Shown here one piece after another: positions 22,113 to 32,856 of a stretch of DNA of 64,000 nt. This DNA comes from Plantago major (Eukaryota > Streptophyta > Magnoliopsida > Lamiales > Plantaginaceae), in assembly GCA_026545765.1 (NCBI GenBank), contig CM048840.1, positions 89,928,877-89,992,876 of the forward strand, given 5' to 3'. The stretch's first letter is position 1; each line of letters opens with the position of its first letter. The notes beneath the pieces are model-generated. The model searched no databases and had not been told where the DNA came from. It saw nothing but the letters and a program-made list of their open reading frames with translations. The position numbers and the translations under genes are program-made.

Positions 22113-23262
22113 TGATGAGACAATATTCTAACGTCTCATTTAGTCTTTTTTAGCGGTCTTTGTGAGTCTTTGTCTTTAGTTTTGTAGTCTTTTTAGTTCG
22201 TTTTTATGCTTTGGTGTTTTGTTTATGTTTTGTAGAAATCGATGTCTTTTGAGCCGAATGAGAACAAGTCGTTTAGCATGGCTCGCCGCGGCGAGATTTT
22301 GCGAATGAGCTCCTGTTTTGAAGATTGAAGCTCTCCGCGGCGAAGGAATTGGTCCGCCGCGGCGAGATTGTGCAAGCTGGATATATATTCGATTAAGAAG
22401 GCTCGTCGTGGCGAGCTATTTCTTCCGCCGCGGCGAGCGACGCTGAATTAGTTTTATTTTCCTTATTAGATTAGAATTTTGATTCTTTTCTTTTGATACT
22501 TCTTTTAACCTAGTTTAGAGAGAGCTCTAGAGAGACACACATTAACATTGAGACATTCTTGGAGCTTGGATTATTCATTGATTTTTATCATTAAGATTAT
22601 TGGTATTGATTTTCTCCATTGCTTTCTTCTTGCAATTCATTCTTTATCTTAGCGATTGAGTTGTATGTTATTGCATGCGAGTTTATCATCTATGTTTCAT
22701 ATGATTTTTACCATGAATCTCTGTGTTCAATCATCAATTATGAGTAGCTAAACACCGTTTGAATACAGTAGTATGTGAAGATTATGCATATTCGTTGTAG
22801 GGTTTATCAAATCACTCATATAGGTTAGTCTCGTATAAAATCTTCGTAAAAACCTTCAATTCGATAAGTCCGTATTAAATTCTCTAAATTGTTCATGTTT
22901 AAGGATCGTGAATTGACGACTCACGATTTGTCCGGTATAATATTTTCTAAGAACAATTGGTTGAATCGAATTGATTGATTTACTGTACAACAACCATGTG
23001 ACAAATATGAGTGTTATCCCTAGTTCGAATTAGCATAATTGGATCTTGCTACTGTATTCATCTTTCTCTCATTGTTAATCGTAATCTTAGCTTTAGTTAA
23101 ACTTAACCAAACCATCAACTAAACTGTTACTCGCAAGTATCTATTTACTCTCACTACTACATAGCTTAATTAATTCCCTAGAGATCGATCACGAGTTAGG
23201 CTTTAGTCTGCAACTACAACTTATTCTCTAATTGCTTTTTAGAGTATAATTCGAGCTTATCA
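22113..23262 (+). repeat. GYP-C 5' LTR
   Basis: 1150 bp from TGATGAGACAATATTC to GAGCTTATCA. It matches the 3' LTR (29265-29852 plus 45274-45987), with about 13 differences counted by eye in 420 aligned bases. The main difference is length: the 3' copy carries roughly 150 extra bases of palindrome array. Confidence 0.9.
22278..22443. repeat. Palindrome array in GYP-C 5' LTR
   Basis: Five copies of CTCGCCGCGGCGAG or close variants, the first perfect and 14 bp long. Others read CTCTCCGCGGCGAA, CCGCCGCGGCGAG and CTCGTCGTGGCGAG. The 3' LTR holds nine copies at the same place. Confidence 0.9.
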
Positions 23263-23266
23263 AATT

Positions 23267-23284
23267 TGGCGCCGCTACCGGGGA
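23267..23284 (+). other. GYP-C primer binding site
   Basis: TGGCGCCGCTACCGGGGA lies four bases after the LTR end. TGGCGCC is the expected complement to the tRNA-Asp 3' end used by Athila-type elements; the later part has likely drifted. Confidence 0.8.
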
Positions 23285-23412
23285 ATTAATTCCTACTGTA
23301 GCGAGTGGGTGTAATATTTTATTTGCTTTTTTTTTTTTTACTTACCTGCGATTTCTGCACTAACATAAACTAAGATTTTTCGAGGTTTTTGATTTTGTAG
23401 AAGGACCTTTGC

Positions 23413-24736
23413 ATGTTTATGCCCGGTACAAGATCGCAAGGAACACCTTTGCAACCTCTAGTACCTGAGATCGATAGACACTATCATCAGCTTCGAAGAC
23501 AGAACTTAGCCGCTATTGAAATGGGTGACGTCAACGAGAATACTCCCAGAGTCAACGGTGCTCTCTAACAATGCTAGGAACATGGAGATCAAGTCTCATC
23601 ACTTCCATGACATGCCTAAGTATTATGGGATGGCTAATGAGGATATTATTCGGTTTCTCAAGGAGTTCGAGGGGCTGATTGCTAGGATTCCGCTTACTGT
23701 AGGCACAGTAACGGTCTCTGATGAGGAAATAAGGAAGAAGGTCTTTCCCATGTGTATGCAAGTTAAGGCAAAGAGCTGGCTATTGAATCAACCTGAAGGT
23801 TCGAGTGCAGATTGAGAAGTTCATGCAGATGAGTGATGAGAGTTTTTATGAGGCCAGAGAGCGATTCCTGAACTTTCTCTCTCAATGCCCCCACCATAGG
23901 TTGAGTGAGATGGATTTACGCTGCAAGTTCTATGAGGGACTCGACTGGGAAGCACAGAACATGGTGGATATGACCGCGGATGGCTCTATCGTTACGAAAT
24001 CTCCGGCTGCATTGAATGAAGCTTTTGAGAAGCTTGCTGCCATCTCCCAGCTTAAGGGAACTATAGGTAGACCAAGGAGAGCTGAAGCAAAAGCCGTGGA
24101 ACAAACACCAGGCCCTAGTACTATTGAATTGGCAGAACATATTAAGGAGATGAGGATGCTTGGCACTATCCCTGCACCAGTGGCTCCTGTTAGTGAGAGG
24201 TGTAATCTGTGTGGTAATTTCGGGCATGGTGCTAGTATGTGCAGACTTCCTGAGACTATGGGGGAAAACCCAACTCCGGAGATCATTTGTTGGGTGCAAA
24301 ACAGGCAGCGTGGTGGTTGGCAACCAAATCCGGGAACGAATGCAGTCGCTACTAAGGTGCAGCCCTTCAACCCCGACCGTTCCAATTTATCCTATGGAGG
24401 TAACTTCTATGAGAATGCACCACAGCAGTTTCCGGCACAGAAGGTTCCAGTTCAGCAGGCTCCATTTCGACAGGCTACATTTCAACAGGGTCCAGTACAG
24501 CAGTTTCTGGCTCCGCCTACTAGTGCACCGCGAAATGCCGATCTGGAGATTAGAGCTCACATGGAGACATCAGAGTGGTTCTGGGCAGAAGCACAACGGA
24601 ATCAAGCCAAGAATGACCAGAGGTTTGTGAGCATTGAGCAATCACAAAAGAGGTTAGAGAAGACTCTTGGCGATCTAGTCGGCGCCTTCCAGCAAAGAGA
24701 GATGGGTAACTCCCCGCGACTATCGAGAATAACATA
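23413..24736 (+). pseudogene. GYP-C gag, broken
   Basis: Gypsy capsid protein. The probable start is the ATG at 23413 (MFMPGTRSQGTPLQPL); the frame changes near 23560. The core reads MEIKSHHF, YYGMANEDIIRFLKEFEGL, VSDEEIRKKVFPMC and KSWLLNQPEGS. A deletion then removes the equivalent of TWSDIYQIF in GYP-B and shifts the frame at about 23805. It resumes with SFYEARERFLNFLSQCPHHR and a CX2CX4HX4C zinc knuckle (CNLCGNFGHGASMC, about 24208-24249), then a Gln/Pro-rich stretch and a coiled segment, ending at a TAA at 24735. Confidence 0.85.
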
Positions 24737-24737
24737 A

Positions 24738-25480
24738 TACTTGTTGTGGAGGTAGCTTTTGCCAAGCTAGGAGTAGTGAAGTCAGTTATTATGACTTGCA
24801 CTTCTAACCATGATAAGGTGGTTTCCCAGGTTGAGGCACCACCGACACAGGAAGCAAGAAGGGTGATAACATCTGGTCCTGCGATTCCAGGAGAGAAGGC
24901 GAATGCAGAACTAACTTAGGTGATCCAAAAGGAAGAGAAGAGCATTAGTGATGCAAACAGTTTCAATTTGGTTGTCGGGATGGGCAGTTCTTCTAAGGTC
25001 ACAGGTATTATTGATACTGGAGCTGCAGTTAACTTGATGACATTCGAGACTTATGAGGAACTTAACCTGAAGGGTCTAGAACCGAGAAGATGCTTTGTGA
25101 CCATGGCTAATGGTACTCGAAGCAAATGCATGGGAGTTGTTGAGGATGTCCCCGTAACCATTGGTGGAGATGTGTTTATGACTGATTTCGTGGTTATCGA
25201 GTCACCGCAGGTGAAGATCAAAGATATGGAAAAGGATATGCTGCTTCTTGGGCGCCCATTCATCAAGGCTACTCGCATGATAGTCGATCTTTATGGCCGT
25301 ACATGTACTATCAAGGTTTGCGGTGAGAAACGCGAGTTACAAGCTTTCACCACATCATTTTCTCCTGCGCAGGTTGACACCAGGAATTACATTGCAGCAC
25401 ACACCGGTCCACTCTACACCTATTCTCGCTCACGAGTGAACGTGGGGACAGAAAAGGCTGGTAACCTCAAGCTCAATTAG
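24738..25480 (+). pseudogene. GYP-C aspartic protease, active site intact
   Basis: Retropepsin-like protease that would mature Gag. The frame continues from gag but has a TAG at 24917; downstream 24920-25480 is open for 186 codons. It contains IIDTGAAVNLMTF (catalytic DTG at about 25013-25021), the flap region, and LLLGRPFIKATRMIVDLYG. In complete gypsy elements RT would follow; here the frame ends at 25480 and non-coding DNA begins. Context therefore gives a gag-protease-only unit. Confidence 0.8.
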
Positions 25481-25751
25481 CTCCAGCATGGAATAAGTCA
25501 AGCTAACGACTATAAACAAAAGCCCCCTTTTGTCTTTCATTCATTTAGACTGTTTTTTAATTTCGTACACTTGCTTGTTATTTCATATTGTTAGACTATT
25601 TGTTTATGTGGTTTGCTTGCTTTTAATGTATTTGTGTCTTTGGAATGTGGGACCATTGCACTCCTACGAGGGAACTCATAAACTCTAGCTGAGGCTTGGA
25701 GCTTCGATCTTGCGACGCGTGGTTGCAAGTGAATTTTTTGCGAAAAATTTA

Positions 25752-25995
25752 CTCCCGCCGCGGCGAAGCATCTTGCTCGCCGTGGCAAGGTGGTCTCCCT
25801 GTTCCTGTTTGTGCTTTCGTAAGTTTTCGCCGCGGCGAGATCTTACGATTAGATATTTATCTGCTTCGTAAAAACTCGCCGCGGCGAGACTTCTCTTCGC
25901 CGCCGCGAATCTCCAAAAAAAAAAAAAAAAAGTGCATATGCTTTTTCGTAAAAACTCGCCATGGCGAGACTTCTCTTCGCCGCGGTGAGCTAGGT
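25752..25995. repeat. Internal palindrome array, GYP-C
   Basis: At least seven copies of the CTCGCCGCGGCGAG family outside the LTR, for example near 25757, 25830, 25875 and 25956, with variants CTCGCCGTGGCAAG, TTCGCCGCCGCGAA and CTCGCCATGGCGAG. Confidence 0.85.
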
Positions 25996-26213
25996 TTTTT
26001 TAAAAATGGTTTCTCTTCTTCTTCTTCTTCACCGCCCCTATTTCTTCCTTTCTTCCTCCCGTTTTTCTTTACTTCTCTCCACTTAAATCTCCCTTTCTCC
26101 CTCAATTCTCCACCAAATTCCCCCATTCTTGTTCCAAATCAACGGGTTTTTCCTCTTCTCACCGCTCCTTGCATCACTTTTGTGTTTTCCACCCATTCGT
26201 TTGGATTCAAAAG

Positions 26214-26627
26214 GTAAATTGGCTTGAACTTCCTTCTTCCTTAGTTTTTCGAGTTTTCTTGAATTATATGGTTGATCGTCGTTAGTTGTGATTGCTTGGG
26301 TGTAGTAGTTTGGTTTTGATTGATGCATGGCTTCCTTACTCGTTGATTTTGGAACTTTATTGTGTTTTCCAATTTTGTGCAATGCTTGCACGTTTTTGAC
26401 AAATTACTGCCACCTGGTCCCTCTTTTGCTATGATTTTCAATACTCCTTTGCTTATGAACTAGTGTGCACCGTGTACTGGCCATGATATCGAATCTTGAG
26501 TTGGTTTGGAGAATTTTGCATCATCCCTATTCCCCGCTCTTTTCTTGCTTCTGGCTTTTTTATCATGAATCGGTTTGGGGAGGTAGTTCTCTACCCCCAT
26601 CATTCTGCACTAACACCTTTCTCACAG
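26214..26627 (+). other. Probable 5'UTR intron of GYP-C accessory ORF
   Basis: Donor AAG/GTAAAT after a pyrimidine-rich leader, T-rich body, acceptor TTTCTCACAG, and the ATG six bases later at 26633. GYP-A shares this geometry although the intron sequences are not closely alike. Confidence 0.55.
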
Positions 26628-26632
26628 GCACT

Positions 26633-27778
26633 ATGTCTCGCAGAACCACAGGCAGTAAACGCCATAGAGGCGAGTCCAGTAGCACGGCTGGACAGAGCAG
26701 TCCCGTAGATGAGTTCTCCCACCTGTCTGCGGAAGGAAGGGCTTTTATGGAGGCAAACTTTATGGAGCCCAGGAAAGCATGGCCCGAACGAGACTTGGCT
26801 CTTGATGAGTTGGAGGATGTTTTCTATGCCCAAGTCTGGGACAGGATCCGATATTTAGGTTGGAGCAAGCTCTTCGGTAAGCAGCTGCCCTATGAACCGA
26901 AGCTAGTTAGGGAATTCTATATCAGCCTCCACGACTTGGCCGACGGGGTGATGACGATTCGCGGTGTCAGGATTCAGTTCTCACTTGGGAGTATCCAGGA
27001 ATTCCTAGAGTCTAGGGTGTTCCAAGCAGCGGACGACTATTACAGCCATTGGGGCGAAAATTTTCACAACTGGCAGTTTAATACGGATTTAGCCGAGTTT
27101 GTAATTCTACCTGGTGCTGATCCGGAGGACCACATGACCAAAACCACCATAGCCACCCACTTCCTCAAGCCCGAGGTTCGCCTCTGGCAACATATGATAC
27201 AGTATAATGTGACCCCCAACTCCCATTTTACCACCCTGACCCCTCCCACAGCCCGCCTCATTCGAGCGATCATGGACGGGCAGTTTGTTGATGCCCCATA
27301 TATCATTATGGCGGAGACTCAGTCCAGGAAGGCTAAAGGAAATCTCCTCGGTTTTCCATGCCTCATTACAAATATCTATCAGTCCTTCAATGTTCCCGGT
27401 ATTCAGGGCTCCCAGAAACCCAAAGGAGCTCTGAAATCCGCTAGCGCCAGAGTCATCCTCAGCTGGCATTCCACTCCTGTCCGGGACGCCGATACCACTG
27501 CAGAGCAGTCCGCTCCACCTAGTTCTTCCGACTTCCAGCATTACTTCGAGCAGATGCAAGCACAGTTTCAGGAGTGGGCAGGAACACAGTATGCCCGGAT
27601 TGAGGATCAGTACTCCCGCATCGACGACCACTACTGGTGCCAGGAGGAGCGTGATAGGAGAGCTGAAGCTCAGGAGAAGCGTGAGCTTGAGCGCTTGGAG
27701 AGGCAAGATGCACTCTGGAAGGCGCAGCAGGATTTCTGGGAGCAGCACTTCGGTGGTGGCCCTTCTGGATCCGCCTGA
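26633..27778 (+). CDS. GYP-C accessory ORF, intact, putative plant transposon protein-like
   Basis: 381 codons with no interruption, in contrast to gag and protease in the same element. I chose the ATG at 26633 because it follows a good splice acceptor; the frame is open upstream to 26465. Features in order: a Ser/Arg-rich N-terminus (MSRRTTGSKRHRGESSS), an alpha-helical globular region (YEPKLVREFYISLHDL, MTIRGVRIQFSLGSIQEF, LKPEVRLWQHMIQYNVTP, RLIRAIMDGQ, LGFPCLITNIYQSFNVP), then a charged coiled-coil tail (RERxAEAQEKRELERLERQD type). It pairs with the GYP-A ORF. The resemblance to the putative plant transposon protein family is from memory. Function unknown; no RT, IN or protease motif. Confidence 0.7.
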   Translation: MSRRTTGSKRHRGESSSTAGQSSPVDEFSHLSAEGRAFMEANFMEPRKAWPERDLALDELEDVFYAQVWDRIRYLGWSKLFGKQLPYEPKLVREFYISLHDLADGVMTIRGVRIQFSLGSIQEFLESRVFQAADDYYSHWGENFHNWQFNTDLAEFVILPGADPEDHMTKTTIATHFLKPEVRLWQHMIQYNVTPNSHFTTLTPPTARLIRAIMDGQFVDAPYIIMAETQSRKAKGNLLGFPCLITNIYQSFNVPGIQGSQKPKGALKSASARVILSWHSTPVRDADTTAEQSAPPSSSDFQHYFEQMQAQFQEWAGTQYARIEDQYSRIDDHYWCQEERDRRAEAQEKRELERLERQDALWKAQQDFWEQHFGGGPSGSA

Positions 27779-29248
27779 TCACCCCTGTTGTGACAACACT
27801 ATGGTTGGTCATTCTATACATTCATTCTTACACTCTTCATTGCTAGGGACTAGCACTTGTTTAGGTTTGTGGAGGTGGTCGACTATATCTTTAGCTAAAG
27901 TTGTCTCGTTTTGTACTCTATTTTTGACATTTGTACTCTATTTCGTACTTTGTTTTTATTCTTTATTTTTATGTTTTCTGTTCAAGTGGCATGCTAGACA
28001 CTTGTTTGTGTTATGTGACTGTGGTGGTAGGTTAGCCACCTTTATGTGTTAGTTATATATTTCCTTTCCAGTTGACTCCAGTTTAGATGCTAGTACTTTT
28101 ATTTTCCCTTGTGGTGAGTCTGAGTCAATTACCAAGTCGAACGTCTATTGCGAATGGTAAATTCCCTTGCTGCTTACGTTTTGTTTAATATCTAGCTAGA
28201 AGTAGTGTAGTAGGCTTTTAATCCTGCAAGGTCGTTTCTCTTGTAAATAGCAAGTCTGCTTAGCCCTGTAGTCCAAAAGCCTGTGAGGAGCCTAGCCGAA
28301 GAAAAAATATTGTACCGGCACCTGTTATCGTGTGATTTCCTGGGATGTGCAAGTTTTTACGTATTACTTGCGCCTTTTCATACTTATGTGTACTTAATTT
28401 CGTTGGGGATGACGAACAACATGCTTTACTTTGCGGATTTTATTTCCCTCGTTCTGTTGAGCTAGTTTGGGGAGAGGATTTTTCACTATGAATGTTATGA
28501 GCCGTTATAATTGTGCTGCGAGAATCTGTTTACTGCTCCCTAAGCTTATGATATTTGAATCTCGGGGTGGATCTAGGGTCTTTATTGATCACCGTTAGTC
28601 GTGTTAGGCGTGTTTCAAATACTATCTATATACCGGCGTGGCCTTAAAAATCCATATGTCCGTGAGGGTTGATTGCACGTATACCAAACTGACACGCACA
28701 AAAGTGCGGACATTCGGTAAAATAGACACCTGCAAAAAATTGAGATTAAAAGAGCCCAGGTGGCCATGCATTGATGTCAGTGAAGCATTATGAGATTTCA
28801 TGTTGTTTGAAATGGATGAGGGGAGTAGTTCCAGTAATTCGTTTTTTCTAGAGGAATATAGTCATGTGCCAAAGTCCCTTTCGACTCAATGAGACAAGTA
28901 CAATAGCATAAGATATTTGAGGCATCCTTGTGACGAAAGTCATCTTCCCAGTTTACTTTTTGAGCTTTACCCTGTATGGATACTTCCATGAGAGTGAGTG
29001 ATACACTTTATACACCTGTGAGGGACTAGCGGGCTAGACTTAATTGTTATTTACTTGAGAAACGATAGTGTCTGATTACCTGCTTACTATTTCTGCCAAG
29101 GTTAGGTTGAGAACAAAATCTTTGCATCTTGTGAATTTAATGTTTTCAATGGTAGATTCGGTCGCTTGGGAATTTGACTCTTTGTTTGTTTACTTGGTTT
29201 AGAGTCTAGTGTGTTTAGGTTGTGTGTTTGCTTGGGGACGAGCAAAGG
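27779..29248 (+). other. GYP-C 3' non-coding region
   Basis: 1.5 kb without coding signal. The 28370-28770 part is collinear with GYP-B 18955-19385, including the conserved block. An early TTTGGGGAGAGG at 28469 has a counterpart in GYP-B but is not followed by an LTR. The region ends at the PPT. Confidence 0.65.
28585..28770 (+). repeat. Conserved 3' block, GYP-C copy
   Basis: Contains CATATGTCCGTGAGGG, GTATACCAAACTGACACG, GCACAAAAGTGCGGAC, AAAATAGACACC and AAAAGAGCCCA in the same order as in GYP-A and GYP-B. Confidence 0.8.
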
Positions 29249-29264
29249 TTCGGTTTGGGGATTC
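29249..29264 (+). other. GYP-C polypurine tract
   Basis: GGTTTGGGGATTC immediately before the 3' LTR start TGATGAG. Confidence 0.7.
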
Positions 29265-29852
29265 TGATGAGACAATATTCTAACGTCTCAATTAGTCTTT
29301 TTTAGCGGTCTTTGTGAGTCTTTGTCTTTAGTTTTGTAGTCATTTTAGTTCGTTTTTACGCTTTGGTGTTTTGTTTATGTTTTGTAGAAATCAATGTCTT
29401 TTGAGCCGAATGAGAACAATTCGTTTAGCATGGCTCGCCGCGGCGAGGGAATCAGTCCGCCGCGGCGAGATTTTACGAGCTTGGCATTGAAACTTTCAAG
29501 AAGGCTCGCTGCGGCGAGAGTGATCAGTCCGCCGCGACGAGATTTAGCGAGTGATCATCTGCTGTGATTTAAGAAGGCTAGCCGCGGCGAGATTTTGCGA
29601 ATGAGCTCCTGTTTTGAAGATTGTAGCTCGCCACGGCGAAGGAATTGGTCCGCCACGGCGAGATTGTGCGAGATGGATATATATTCGATTAAGAAGGCTC
29701 GCCGCAGCGAGCTATTTCTTCCGCCACGGCGAGCGACGCAGAATTAGTTTTATTTTCCTTATTAGATTAGAATTTTGATTCTTTTCTTTTGATACTTCTT
29801 TTAACCTAGTTTAGAGAGAGCTCTACACATTAACATTGAGACATTCTTGGAG
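29265..29852 (+). repeat. GYP-C 3' LTR, left part
   Basis: First 588 bp of the 3' LTR up to the SIRE-C insertion point. It carries nine palindrome copies (29430-29735) against five in the 5' LTR, as repeated pairs of a GGCTCGCC-type and a GTCCGCC-type unit. Confidence 0.9.
29848..29852. repeat. Target site duplication of SIRE-C, left copy
   Basis: TGGAG before SIRE-C; repeated at 45274-45278 after it. In the uninterrupted 5' LTR of GYP-C the site reads TTCTTGGAGCTTGG once. Confidence 0.95.
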
Positions 29853-31479
29853 TGTTGGTCCAGATAACGGTAAAGTAAAAGACTAGAGGGGGGGGGGTGA
29901 ATAGTCTTTTAAAACTTTTGTCGATAAACACAGTTTTTCAGATATCTGTGAGGATATCTAATACTTAATTTCAAAGAGCGGAAGACTTTCTGTGATAAGT
30001 GCACATGCTCAACAAGATAGGTGTAAATACTTTGCAAGGTAAATAAAGCAAGTAGTAAATGCAGAAAGTAAATAACACAAGTCTTATAGTGGTATCTGAA
30101 GGTGGCGTAATCCTTCAACTAATCCACTTCGGCCTTTCTCAGACATAGAATGCACTAAGACAGATAATTGAGGTAACCTTACAAGTATCTTCTCTCGATT
30201 CCTAAATACACTAGGTTCCCAACCAAGTGTTCCCCCTGAGTTATTCCCCGGCTTTCTCAACCAAGTACTTCCTGTACTCAGAAACCTTTTGAGCTATTCC
30301 TTAGTTTCCAAAACTAAGTACTTCCTATGCTCAGTAACCTTGGAGTTATTCCTTAGTTTCCCAAACTAAGTACTTCCTGTACTCCACGCCGATTAAGGTG
30401 TTGGTTAAGGTAGTTTGTCAGGTGAGCTTCTTTAACAACTTGTTCAGTTATGCAGATAGCTCTATGAATCATGTATACTTAATACACTTTTCAATGTATG
30501 GTATCTTATTCTTTACTTACCCAAGTCTATGATAAGTGTTCAAGAGAATGAATCTCAAATATGAAATCTTAGTTCAACTGTTTCACAAATAACAATGCTT
30601 GTTAAGGATCAGGACACCTAGAACTTTTGTGCTACTTAGAATCAAGAGCTTTGGTCGCAACAGAAAGCTTGAAGGTAAGTAGTATGCTTGAGAGTTTGAA
30701 AGATAGTGTTCAGTGTTCTTGGTGTAAGTTTTGTGTTCTAAGGTGTGTTCTCAAGCAGTCTAAGTGTTGATATTTATAGATGAATTTGAGTGCCGTTTGA
30801 ATAGTATCCGTTAGGCTTAAATCAAATTCAAACTATTGATATCTGAGTATAATCTTGTACGCGTTTGTCTTCTTCTTCAGAAGCTACCGTTTTTGTTCAG
30901 ACATTTCTGTCCGCGCATTTAATGCATTGTACTACACTTTGTCCTGTAGTGCCAACGGAACTATGCATGGTATCAGAGATCTTTATACTATCAGATTTCT
31001 CTGATGCTGTGCACGTCCTTTTCAAGAGATTATCATAACTCCAGATACCACTTGTTGAAACAACTTGTTATAATAGATTTCTTTTCCGAAACACAGTTTA
31101 TGCTGAAGGTATGTGAGTGTAGATATCTGTGGTCACTTTCCTTGTCTCAGAAACTTTTTATATCTCAGATATCTTTTGCAACACTTTTTATTTAAAAACG
31201 CTTGTGTCTTCAAGATATCTGGTCATAAGTATCTTGTGCAGTCTTCAAATCTTCGAATCCGTTGAACTTTTTCTGCTGGATGCTTTCTTCTTGGTCTTCT
31301 TTAGAGGAATAAAAAATTACATTCAGAGACCTAACATCCTATACAAGATTTGCTAGACTATCATACTTAGTGAGTTTGCTCTTTTACAGTGTTCAAGTGA
31401 ACCAAGAGTACTAACCACCTTTCTGAGCTAAGATAAGTCATTAGGTTGCTGATCAAAATCTAAATAAATATTCCTAACA
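29853..31479 (-). repeat. SIRE-C 3' LTR
   Basis: 1627 bp; on the reverse strand it starts TGTTAGGAATATTT and ends GGACCAACA. It matches the 5' LTR at 43640-45273. It includes hairpin units at 30236-30385 and the TATA box at 30772-30782. Confidence 0.95.
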
Positions 31480-31495
31480 AATTTCCCCCATTTTG
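31480..31495 (-). other. SIRE-C polypurine tract
   Basis: Reverse strand reads AAAATGGGGGAAATT immediately before the LTR start TGTTAGG. Confidence 0.8.
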
Positions 31496-31848
31496 ATCAG
31501 TCAACGATGACTATCTGACCTATTACAAATCTAGATGAGGAAACAATCCATCACTTAATCATTTCTTATGATCTTTCAATTAATATAATTAAGTGTAGAA
31601 AGTAAACATCAACCAAATCACAAGGTGTGATATTTGCTGACAAGTTATCTTTTATAGATTGATATCTGAGAGTAGGTTCATCAGATATGTTACAATGAAA
31701 GTTCAGATAAATTTTACAAGATAAAACAATAAGGTACAGTCAGCAAGATACAAAAGATTACATAGTAAATTAGGACAACAGGAGTAACCAAGCTCCAAGT
31801 GATCATCCTAACAAACTAGTCTTCAAGTCTTCAAAACAGTTCCATGGA
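31492..31848 (-). other. SIRE-C 3' untranslated stretch
   Basis: AT-rich DNA between the end of the env-position frame and the PPT; no coding pattern or repeat seen. Confidence 0.5.
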
Positions 31849-32760
31849 TCAATCTGCAAATTTCCTATCACAAAACCTTCTTATATCATCAGAGTAGTCA
31901 TAGAGAAGAGTTCTGACAATCATCTCTGTGTCTCTGTTAAATCCACAGACTTCTTTGTAGGTTTTGGTAGGATTTTTCTTGACAAAATGCTTGACCCACA
32001 AATACTTTCCCCATATCCAGGCATGCACAATCTTGATATCTGATAGCTTGAAATAATCATATATGATCCTCAGATATTTGATGTCACCTTTGTATTGTTC
32101 TTCATCCATGTAGAAGGACTCATAGGGTTCCACAAAAAGTCTTGGCCTTGTGTCTGTTCCAATCAGATTGGGAATTTTGTGCACATCATCTGGCTTTCCA
32201 TAAGGACATTCATCAGAGAGGTCCTTCTTCATGGCTTTTATCCTATTGATAACTTCAAAATCCAACCATCTTTTGATGTGGTTGGTGTTAATCAAGAATG
32301 GTTTGTCTTTTCTCCATGTCATGAGTTGTTTATGGATTGGTTCTGGAAACCTTGAATTCAGCAGTAAATGCTTGAGTTCCAGAATCCAGTAGCCATTTTT
32401 CTGATTTATGCACCTGTAGATAGAGGTGTTGTTGTCAGTCTTCACATACTCAATTTTGGCTTCTTCTGGCCTGAGTGGAAGTTGACTTTTTCTCTTTTCA
32501 GCTCTTAGTCTATTCCTCCTTTGCCTTGAATTTTCCCTTGAGGGATTGCTTGAAGAGCCACTCTGGATAGACTTGGTATTTCCAGAGCGTATTTTAGCTG
32601 CCAAAGGCTTTGCAGCTATGGGCTCAGATAGGCTATCAACCATTTTTCTTTTTCTGTGAAGAGGAGCTTCATCTTCATCATTCTCTTCATCATCATCATC
32701 AAGATTAATTCTTGTGAAAGTTTTGCAGCCTTCTTCATTGCCCAGGGATTTGATTTGGCC

Positions 32761-32856
32761 TTCTTCTTCTTCTTCTTCTTCTTCTTCTTCTTCTTCTTCT
32801 TCTTCTTCTTCTTCTTCTTCTTCTTCTTCTTCTTCTTCTTCTTCTTCTTCTTCTTC
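32761..32856. repeat. (TTC)32 / (GAA)32 microsatellite
   Basis: Uninterrupted trinucleotide run of 96 bp. In the minus-strand frame of the env-position gene it reads as about 32 lysines, which suggests slippage expansion of an already Lys-rich stretch. Confidence 0.95.

Larger units (their letters stand above)
25481..26632 (+). other. GYP-C inter-ORF leader
   Basis: About 1.15 kb between protease and accessory ORF. It holds the internal palindrome array (25752-25995), an A-run at 25916-25931, a pyrimidine-rich leader (26010-26110) and a probable intron. The layout mirrors GYP-A 8913-9799, so it may supply a separate promoter or leader for the accessory ORF. Confidence 0.6.

Noticed and set aside
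25857..26217. ORFs over 25.7-26.2 kb on both strands
   Set aside because: Low-complexity leader with palindromes and a pyrimidine tract; no family match and no conservation with GYP-A.
28469..28482. TTTGGGGAGAGG as the GYP-C PPT
   Set aside because: No LTR follows, and GYP-B has the same word in mid-region; the true PPT is at 29249-29264.
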